A stretch of DNA of 21,796 nt from JAUUZT01 sp964654015. Lineage in GTDB: Bacteria > Chloroflexota > Dehalococcoidia > GIF9 > AB-539-J10. Shown here one piece after another: positions 17,365 through 21,796 of the stretch (positions are counted from its first letter, which is position 1; each line of letters opens with the position of its first letter). The position numbers and the translations under genes were made by a program. The DNA lies in assembly GCA_964654015.1 (NCBI GenBank), contig CAZZHQ010000037.1, positions 1 to 21,796 on the forward strand, in the 5' to 3' direction. Below the pieces are notes generated by a model, which was not told where the DNA came from, searched no databases, and saw only the letters and a program-made list of their open reading frames with translations.

Positions 17365-17673
17365 TCAAGCTTCTATTTTACTTTTTAACCAGACCACCCT
17401 ACCATCTACACTTTTTATTGCCTGTGCCCGAGTAGTGCTCTTTAGCAGATCTCGACAGAGCTTTTCATCACCGATTACGTCCCTGACCCAATTACTGAAA
17501 TCATTTCTGTTCTCGTTAGAATGAAAACGGAAGGTCTCTTCATCCATCTGCTTCAGAGCCACACTCAGTTCTGGTAAGCTCTTCAAAATTCGCTTGTCTT
17601 TGCACCAGAATTGTTCCTCCTGGGGCACCTCTCCCAACCAACTTTCTGCTATAGATTTTGTTATCCTAACCAC
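17365..17673 (-). CDS. Small DUF5752-like protein, function unknown
   Basis: 102 residues, starting at GTG. A near-perfect Shine-Dalgarno (AAGGAGGT, + strand 17681-17688) lies exactly 7 nt upstream, so the gene and its start are well supported. The visible pattern is FWCKDKRILKSLPELSVAL at 22-40, then a conserved-looking FRFHSNENRNDFSNWVRDVI at 48-67, then a basic C-terminal part with QAIKSVDGRVVWLKSK. This resembles the DUF5752 family as I remember it, in which an acidic FRxH-NDFxxWVxDVxGD core follows a short strand; I cannot confirm the match here. It has no signal peptide or membrane segment. It lies 20 bp after the universal stress protein gene, whose end overlaps its ribosome site region, so the two are co-transcribed. 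Its role in glucan metabolism is unknown; a regulatory or partner-binding role is only an inference. Confidence 0.85.
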   Translation of the reverse strand: MVRITKSIAESWLGEVPQEEQFWCKDKRILKSLPELSVALKQMDEETFRFHSNENRNDFSNWVRDVIGDEKLCRDLLKSTTRAQAIKSVDGRVVWLKSKIEA

Positions 17674-17680
17674 TTTCGTT

Positions 17681-17688
17681 ACCTCCTT
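17681..17688 (-). promoter_or_regulatory. Strong Shine-Dalgarno deciding the GTG start of the DUF5752-like gene
   Basis: Read on the minus strand this is AAGGAGGT, complementary to the 16S 3' end, with 7 nt to GTG at 17673. It fits the GTG start and shows that the small gene is efficiently translated in its own right. Confidence 0.8.
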
Positions 17689-17693
17689 CCAGT

Positions 17694-18641
17694 CTATTTA
17701 GAAGACCGACAAATCAACACCGAACAATCAGCATATCTTGCTACTCTTTCAGTAACGCTTCCAATGAGGAATGACTCAATTCCGCTCAGTCCTCTGCTTC
17801 CCAGCGCAATTATGTCTGGTTTAAATTTCTTTGCAGCTACTAATACACTTTCAGATGCTCCACCTCGCATCACTATGGATGCAGTCTTGTATCCTTTTGT
17901 TTGAAACTTCTTTTCTACTTTGTTTGTTATCTTCCGTGCTTCATGTTCTTCAGTTGCCTGGAGATTGGCGAGTAGTTCCTGATTGGTACGTAAATCTAGC
18001 GTCGGAGCCTTCATCCAGACCTCAAGAAGAGACTGTAGCGCGGTGATTATAGTAATCTCAGTCTGGTGGGGCAAGAAAAACTCCATAACAAGATGAGTTG
18101 CCGCATCTGCATATTTAGAGCCGTCGGTGGCAAGTAAAACCCGATTAATAATTGCATACTTGCTTTTTTTCTGTGGCTCCTGAGACACAGTGGCAGCTTC
18201 TGGCCTGACCAGCATGACACTGGCTTTCGCATGTCTCATAACTTTCAGGGCAACGCTGCCCAGGTGGAAACTGAGCTGGTTAGTCAGCCCTTTTGCACCC
18301 ATGACTATTAACGAGACGTTTCTTTTCTCAGCCTCCCACAGAATTACCTCTGCAGGGTTGCCCCAACACACCAGGGTTTCTACCTTGATATTGTCTTCGG
18401 TCAAGGTCTGGGCCGTACGTTGAAGTAGCCCAATTGCCTGTTGCTGCTGCTCTTCCCGTGCTTTTTTCCTGGCCTGGCTGGTACCCCTGATTACATCAAG
18501 AGTAATACCTCCTAAAAAAGTGGTTTCAGGGACCACTGTTAAAATAGTGACCTCAAACGCGACTGGAAGCCGAAGCGCGTCTAGCATCTTGGTGGCCATC
18601 TCAGAATATGATGATCCGTCAACAACAAGAAGAACCTTCAT
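17694..18641 (-). CDS. Tandem universal stress protein (two UspA domains)
   Basis: 315 residues with two Usp folds in one chain, about 1-147 and 165-313, joined by a short linker (QEPQKKSK). Each half begins with the beta-strand plus VDGS or TDGS motif (MKVLLVVDGSSYSEMA; RVLLATDGSKYADAA). Each ends with the nucleotide-binding pattern GxxG-x9-G(S/T): GAKG...GSV at 115-130 and GSRG...GSV at 281-296. Both are intact, so ATP binding by both domains is likely by family knowledge. AAAGGAG lies 7 nt upstream of the ATG, under an extended -10 promoter. As first gene of the leftward block it may link expression or activity of the glucan enzymes to stress or energy state. That is inference, since Usp proteins are also common as unrelated neighbours. 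Confidence 0.95.
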   Translation of the reverse strand: MKVLLVVDGSSYSEMATKMLDALRLPVAFEVTILTVVPETTFLGGITLDVIRGTSQARKKAREEQQQQAIGLLQRTAQTLTEDNIKVETLVCWGNPAEVILWEAEKRNVSLIVMGAKGLTNQLSFHLGSVALKVMRHAKASVMLVRPEAATVSQEPQKKSKYAIINRVLLATDGSKYADAATHLVMEFFLPHQTEITIITALQSLLEVWMKAPTLDLRTNQELLANLQATEEHEARKITNKVEKKFQTKGYKTASIVMRGGASESVLVAAKKFKPDIIALGSRGLSGIESFLIGSVTERVARYADCSVLICRSSK

Positions 18642-18662
18642 GTTTGATCTCCTTTACGGTAT

Positions 18663-18671
18663 ATTATATCA
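18663..18671 (-). promoter_or_regulatory. Extended -10 promoter of the leftward stress/glucan operon
   Basis: Read leftward the bases are TGATATAAT: a consensus TATAAT hexamer (18663-18668) with TG one base upstream, the extended -10 arrangement that tolerates a poor -35. No good -35 is seen. A start about 7 nt downstream (near 18656) would give a leader of only some 15 nt that begins at the AAAGGAG ribosome site. This is a sigma-70-type prediction by eye. Confidence 0.5.
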
Positions 18672-18677
18672 ATTAAT

Positions 18678-18706
18678 ATCTTAGTGGTCCTGCCCCCATC
18701 TTAGTG
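18678..18706. repeat. Pair of 9-nt direct repeats ATCTTAGTG
   Basis: Identical copies at 18678-18686 and 18698-18706, start to start 20 bp (about two helix turns), lie just upstream of the leftward -10 element. The spacing and position fit an operator or activator site. The separating CCTGCCCCC-like stretch also resembles insertion-sequence ends, so a relic is an alternative. Confidence 0.4.
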
Positions 18707-18730
18707 ACCTACTTACTTAAAATTGGTCTG

Positions 18731-18765
18731 AATGCAGTGAGATTTTTAATAATTCTCACTGCATT
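18731..18765. repeat. Perfect 12-bp inverted repeat with 11-nt AT-only loop
   Basis: Arms AATGCAGTGAGA (18731-18742) and TCTCACTGCATT (18754-18765) are exact reverse complements around an 11-nt loop of only A and T. On the + strand the right arm runs into TTTTATG, giving a rightward terminator-like form. However, both flanking genes diverge from here, so an ordinary end-of-gene terminator is not expected. It could be an operator, an insulator between divergent promoters, or the remnant of a lost gene's terminator. Confidence 0.7.
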
Positions 18766-19017
18766 TTATGTATCAGTCTACGAATGTAATTAGTATTATA
18801 TTTAAACGTATTGGAACTACGTCCCCATAGCTTGATAGACTGGGTTTGAGTCACGACACGCCAGAATGTTTAGCGTGAAAATCAGGAAAGGGGGAAGTGG
18901 GTATTGCAATTCACTCATATCCTGTGGTTCTCCGTGTCATATCTCTCGTAAACAATTCAGTATGGGAAAAAGGCAGTAGTGCTATTTCCTCTACTGTGAA
19001 AAAGAAGGTAGACTTAC

Positions 19018-19026
19018 TGGCATAAT
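19018..19026 (+). promoter_or_regulatory. Possible extended -10 of glpK, implying a near-leaderless mRNA
   Basis: TGGCATAAT matches the TGnTATAAT extended -10 form with one mismatch and ends 4 nt before the glpK ATG. No Shine-Dalgarno stands at a normal distance: GAAGGT is about 20 nt away. No other ATG, GTG or TTG lies in frame between the upstream stop at 18977 and 19031. The promoter call itself is tentative. Confidence 0.3.
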
Positions 19027-19030
19027 ATTT

Positions 19031-20503
19031 ATGAAGACTTACATTCTGGCTATTGACCAAGGTACCACCGGAACAACAGTGCTTATTGTTGACCATAACG
19101 GAATCGTATGTGGACGGGGTTATGCCGAAATTACCCAGTACTACCCGGAGCCGGGATGGGTGGAACAGGATCCTCTGGAGATTTGGAAGCAGACTTTACA
19201 TGCGATTAAAGAAGCAAAAGACTCTGCGGGAATTAGTGATACTGACATTGCTGCAATAGGCGTTACGAACCAGCGGGAGACCACTATACTCATCGACAGA
19301 GCAAGTGGAGAGCCTGTTGGACCTGCTATTGGATGGCAATGCCGAAGGACAACCGACAGGTGTGAATGGCTTCGAGCACAAGGAAATGCTGAAATAATCC
19401 GGGCAAAGACCGGTTTGGTAATTGATGCTTACTTCTCCGCTACAAAGATACAGTGGTTGTTGGAGAACTTACCCGGCGGGATACGAGAGCAGGCGCAGCT
19501 CGGCAAAGTTCTATTTTGCAACGTTGACGCCTGGTTGATATGGAAGCTTACGAATGGCAAAGTACATGCTACTGACTTCACAAATGCATCTCGCACAATG
19601 TTATTCAACATCAACGCCCTGGATTGGGATGACGACCTTCTTCAGCTTTTCGAGATTCCTCGTGGCATACTGCCATGTGTTTATCCCTCAATCAACGTTT
19701 TTGGTTATACCGAGAGCGGGATCCCCATTTCCGGGGTAGCAGGCGATCAGTCAGCAGCCCTGTTTGGCCAAGCATGCTTTCAGCCCGGGATGACCAAGGT
19801 ATCATATGGGACAGGCGCTTTCGTACTTATGAACACAGGCAAGAAACCTGTCAAGTCCCGGCATGGACTGTTAACTACTTTAGCTTGCAGCATCGATGGG
19901 AGGGCAGAATACGCTTTAGAAGGCAGCGTATTTATTGCAGGAGCAGCTATCCAGTGGCTGCGTGATGACTTAGGACTGATTAAAGAAGCAAAGGAATCAG
20001 AGCAATTAGCTATGGAAATAGAGGATACGGGTGGCGTATATCTGGTACCCGCTTTTGCTGGTCTGGGAGCTCCTCACTGGGACATGGATGCACGTGGTAC
20101 GCTCGTGGGGTTAACCCGTGGTAGCGGTAAATCTCAAATTGTACGAGCTGCTGTTGAATCCATCGCTTACCAGGTGACAGATGTTTTGGAGGCTATAACA
20201 GCTGACTCACATCTACGGCTGGCAGAAATACGAGTGGATGGTGGTGCTGCGACCAACGACTTTTTAATGCAATTTCAGGCCGACATCGCAGGGATAGAAG
20301 TCTCTCGGCCAAAAATGTTTGAGACAACAGCGCTAGGAGCAGCCTATCTCGCAGGACTTGGAACAGGGTTTTGGAAATCTCGCGAACAGATAGAATCACT
20401 TCTTAAAATAGACAAGCAATTCACGCCATGTATAGAAGACAAACGGCGCCAGGTGTTACGCCGTGGCTGGGAGAGAGCGGTGCGACAAGCTAAATGTCAT
20501 TGA
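19031..20503 (+). CDS. glpK: Glycerol kinase
   Basis: Phosphorylates glycerol with ATP to sn-glycerol-3-phosphate, feeding lipid synthesis or, after oxidation, glycolysis. 490 residues, near the family norm of about 500. The N-terminal phosphate-binding motif AIDQGTTGTT is at 7-16. Glycerol-contacting residues expected by family are visible as R82-E83 (TNQRETT), Y134 (DAYFSATK) and the catalytic base D239 (AGDQSAALFGQ). SRTMLFNINALDWD at 187-200 and YGTGAFVLMNTG at 259-270 are further family blocks. The phosphorylatable histidine of the Firmicutes enzymes (before VAGDQ) is absent, so PTS control through that site is not expected. There is no good ribosome site. It is divergent from the glucan operon and probably co-transcribed with the SDR gene 61 bp downstream. 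Confidence 0.97.
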   Translation: MKTYILAIDQGTTGTTVLIVDHNGIVCGRGYAEITQYYPEPGWVEQDPLEIWKQTLHAIKEAKDSAGISDTDIAAIGVTNQRETTILIDRASGEPVGPAIGWQCRRTTDRCEWLRAQGNAEIIRAKTGLVIDAYFSATKIQWLLENLPGGIREQAQLGKVLFCNVDAWLIWKLTNGKVHATDFTNASRTMLFNINALDWDDDLLQLFEIPRGILPCVYPSINVFGYTESGIPISGVAGDQSAALFGQACFQPGMTKVSYGTGAFVLMNTGKKPVKSRHGLLTTLACSIDGRAEYALEGSVFIAGAAIQWLRDDLGLIKEAKESEQLAMEIEDTGGVYLVPAFAGLGAPHWDMDARGTLVGLTRGSGKSQIVRAAVESIAYQVTDVLEAITADSHLRLAEIRVDGGAATNDFLMQFQADIAGIEVSRPKMFETTALGAAYLAGLGTGFWKSREQIESLLKIDKQFTPCIEDKRRQVLRRGWERAVRQAKCH

Positions 20504-20553
20504 CCAGCCTCTGTTTTCTGCTCAGAGCATGACGAGAAAATTCACGACTAAAA

Positions 20554-20558
20554 AGGAG
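20554..20558 (+). promoter_or_regulatory. Shine-Dalgarno deciding the SDR start
   Basis: AGGAG lies 6 nt before ATG at 20565. The same frame opens earlier at 20463, inside the glpK end, but that start has no ribosome site and would add 34 residues before the usual SDR N-terminus. Confidence 0.8.
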
Positions 20559-20564
20559 AAAAAA

Positions 20565-21320
20565 ATGAGACTAGCTAACAAAGTTGCCATAGTAACTGGA
20601 GGAAGCCGCGGTATAGGACGGGCATTGTCTTTGGCCTTCGCCCGCGAGGGAGCCAGTGTTGTTGTTGTCAGCAGAAATAAACAAAACTGCGATGAGGTAG
20701 TTAACCAAATTCTCAAAGAGGACGGAGAGGCTATCAGTATCCAGGCCGATGTTGCCAGTGAGGCGGATGTTGCCAAAATGGTTGAGCAAACAAAAGACAG
20801 GTATCAACATATAGATATACTGGCAAACAACGCCGCGGTGAACCTGCCATACCGAACGGTTACCGAATTAACTCTTGATGAATGGAACTGGATAATTGGT
20901 GTTAATTTAACTGGTACGTTTCTTTGCTGCCGTGAAGTCCTGCCACAAATGATTGAGCAGCGGTCTGGTAAAATAATCAACTTCTCATCACTTGGAGGAC
21001 GTATTGGAGCAGCAGGGAGGACTCCCTATAGATCATCTAAAGCAGCTATTATTAATTTCAATAATTGTCTTGCTGCGGAGGTCAAAGAATTCGGCATTGA
21101 TGTTAATACCATTTGCCCCGGCGCTGTAGAAACAGACATGCTCTTTGAAATCACCGGTGGTGAAATGCCAAAACATGCTATGCCTCCGGAAGACATTGCA
21201 AAGGTGGCGGTCTTTCTTGCATCTGATGAGAGTAGAGCCATAACAGGCACCGCTATTGATGCTTTTGGGTATGGGAACCCCGCGTTCGGAGTATCGTCTT
21301 CGGTTCGTCGACCAAAATAA
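20565..21320 (+). CDS. Short-chain dehydrogenase/reductase (classical SDR), substrate unknown
   Basis: 251 residues, the classical SDR length, from the ATG with a good ribosome site. The cofactor motif TGGSRGIG at 11-18 follows the first strand; R37 (VVSRNK) at the end of strand 2 suggests NADP preference. DV at 62-63, NNAA at 88-91 (usual NNAG) and the catalytic set N114, S142, Y155 and K159 (YRSSK) are all present. NTICPGAVETDM at 181-192 is the post-catalytic PG motif. The C-terminus, ITGTAIDAFGYGNPAFG at 226-242, departs from the common ITGQ-x4-DGG ending of FabG-like enzymes. The gene follows glpK by 61 bp and is probably in the same transcript. The name FabG would be an over-call; the substrate cannot be read from the sequence. 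Confidence 0.94.
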   Translation: MRLANKVAIVTGGSRGIGRALSLAFAREGASVVVVSRNKQNCDEVVNQILKEDGEAISIQADVASEADVAKMVEQTKDRYQHIDILANNAAVNLPYRTVTELTLDEWNWIIGVNLTGTFLCCREVLPQMIEQRSGKIINFSSLGGRIGAAGRTPYRSSKAAIINFNNCLAAEVKEFGIDVNTICPGAVETDMLFEITGGEMPKHAMPPEDIAKVAVFLASDESRAITGTAIDAFGYGNPAFGVSSSVRRPK

Positions 21321-21609
21321 CAAATTGGCTGCAAATTCAGCATCTGCCAAATATAGATGACCTTGTATCTCAAATAAGGCGGGAGAGTCGAAGCCCGATA
21401 ATGTCTCATATCCATTTACAGGTATATCGTTTTAGGGGAACCAGGAAGAGCTTCTTTCTTGACAACAACTGACTGGAATATTGGCGGGAAATTAATCTGT
21501 TTAACAGAAAGCCAGATTGCTACCTTCTGCACATTACTTCTTTTCGTACAAAGGTATTAAACTTTTCATCGTTTTGTTCACGGGATATCCAAAGACCGGG
21601 ATAAGCGGG
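21321..21609. other. Convergent intergenic region, no gene seen
   Basis: 289 bp between the SDR stop and the GH15 stop on the other strand. It contains a small AATCTG/CAGATT inverted pair (21494-21518) and two copies of CGGGATA 16 bp apart (21581, 21597). No strong terminator, RNA gene or coding frame is apparent. Confidence 0.5.
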
Positions 21610-21795
21610 CTACATACCTTTTTCCCTATGGTGTAGCTGTGCTTGTAGTTCATGGTACTTGTCGATGTATTCGTGGATGGCTATCACTACTGAGGCATGG
21701 CTCCAGGTCAGCGGTGATACGCTGAGGGGGGCACAGCTATAAGGATGAACCTGCTCGGCAAGAACACCACTGGGGAGAGCACAACGCTGAGCCCA
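21610..21795 (-). CDS. GH15 glucoamylase-type hydrolase, C-terminal 61 residues, cut by window edge
   Basis: A frame open from the right edge and ending at TAG (complement of 21610-21612) gives 61 residues. The diagnostic part is VLAEQVHPYS (11-20) followed by PLSVSPLTWSHASVVIAIHE (23-42). That is the C-terminal strand of bacterial and archaeal GH15 glucoamylases, which end with a L-x-EQ...SPLTWSHA block and a final helix. GH15 enzymes release glucose from non-reducing ends of alpha-glucans; some relatives act on dextran or trehalose. It has no start codon within the window. It converges on the SDR gene, and further glucan genes probably lie to the right. The call rests on a short but characteristic stretch. 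Confidence 0.75.
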   Translation of the reverse strand, partial: WAQRCALPSGVLAEQVHPYSCAPLSVSPLTWSHASVVIAIHEYIDKYHELQAQLHHREKGM

Positions 21796-21796
21796 G

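Larger units (their letters stand above)
18642..19030. other. Divergent intergenic region between the stress-protein operon and glpK
   Basis: 389 bp without a supported gene. From left to right it holds the leftward extended -10 promoter, two copies of ATCTTAGTG, a perfect 12-bp inverted repeat, then about 230 bp of sequence with no clear coding pattern. A CAGTAG/CTACTG 6-bp pair (18974-18996) and the glpK upstream sequence complete it. A 37-codon ATG frame starting at 18865 has no ribosome site and is not called. Confidence 0.7.

Noticed and set aside
16817..17524. 235-codon open frame on the + strand across the glgE start
   Set aside because: It runs antisense through the glgE N-terminal region, the gap and the DUF5752-like gene, has no ribosome site, and its translation shows no family pattern, while both genes on the other strand are well supported.
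18865..18978. 37-codon frame (MFSVKIRKGG...) upstream of glpK
   Set aside because: No ribosome site, no recognisable pattern, and it ends inside the presumed promoter region.
20463..20564. Earlier in-frame start for the SDR
   Set aside because: It lies within the end of glpK, has no ribosome site, and adds 34 residues before the normal SDR beginning; ATG at 20565 has AGGAG at 6 nt.
21494..21518. AATCTG/CAGATT hairpin as a terminator for the SDR
   Set aside because: Six AT-rich pairs, a 13-nt loop and no following T run; too weak.
1..21796. CRISPR arrays, tRNA or rRNA genes, phage or transposase genes
   Set aside because: No spaced repeat series, cloverleaf-like segment, rRNA-like block or transposase/integrase motif was seen on reading both strands; only short repeats in the intergenic region.

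Overview
This window is bacterial. Genes are tightly packed with adjacent or overlapping stop and start codons, Shine-Dalgarno sequences are recognisable, and the enzymes belong to bacterial alpha-glucan and trehalose families. I cannot name the phylum. Anaerobic or environmental lineages such as Chloroflexota or Desulfobacterota are guesses from gene content only.

Left edge (3-521, + strand): the C-terminal end of an alpha-glucan phosphorylase. Its stop codon overlaps the stop of the convergent treY gene.

Main block (518-18641, - strand): nine genes read leftward from about 18.66 kb. In order they are a tandem universal stress protein, a small DUF5752-like protein, glgE, a treS-maltokinase fusion, malQ, glgB, treZ, a GH57/DUF3536 enzyme and treY. 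From glgE to treY the junctions are +36, +2, -1, -4, 0 and 0 bp, so this part is almost certainly one transcription unit. The only larger gap is 158 bp between the DUF5752-like gene and glgE. The set joins two trehalose routes. TreY and TreZ release trehalose from glucan ends. TreS-Mak turns trehalose into maltose and then maltose-1-phosphate. GlgE adds maltosyl units to a glucan, and GlgB branches it. MalQ and the GH57 enzyme probably remodel oligosaccharides. No ADP-glucose synthase (glgC/glgA) or GlgX/TreX-type debranching enzyme is visible.

Divergent intergenic region (18642-19030): an extended -10 promoter for the leftward genes, a pair of 9-nt direct repeats, a perfect 12-bp inverted repeat, and a possible near-leaderless promoter for glpK.

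Right part (19031-21796): glycerol kinase and a short-chain dehydrogenase on the + strand. At the right edge, on the - strand, is the last 61 codons of a GH15 glucoamylase-type enzyme. Glucan enzymes therefore flank the glpK-SDR pair on both sides, and the locus probably continues beyond both edges.

The less ordinary elements are the uncharacterised GH57/DUF3536 enzyme fused by position to treZ and treY, the stress-protein/DUF5752 pair heading the operon, and the intergenic inverted repeat. I saw no CRISPR array, tRNA, rRNA, intact mobile element or phage gene.
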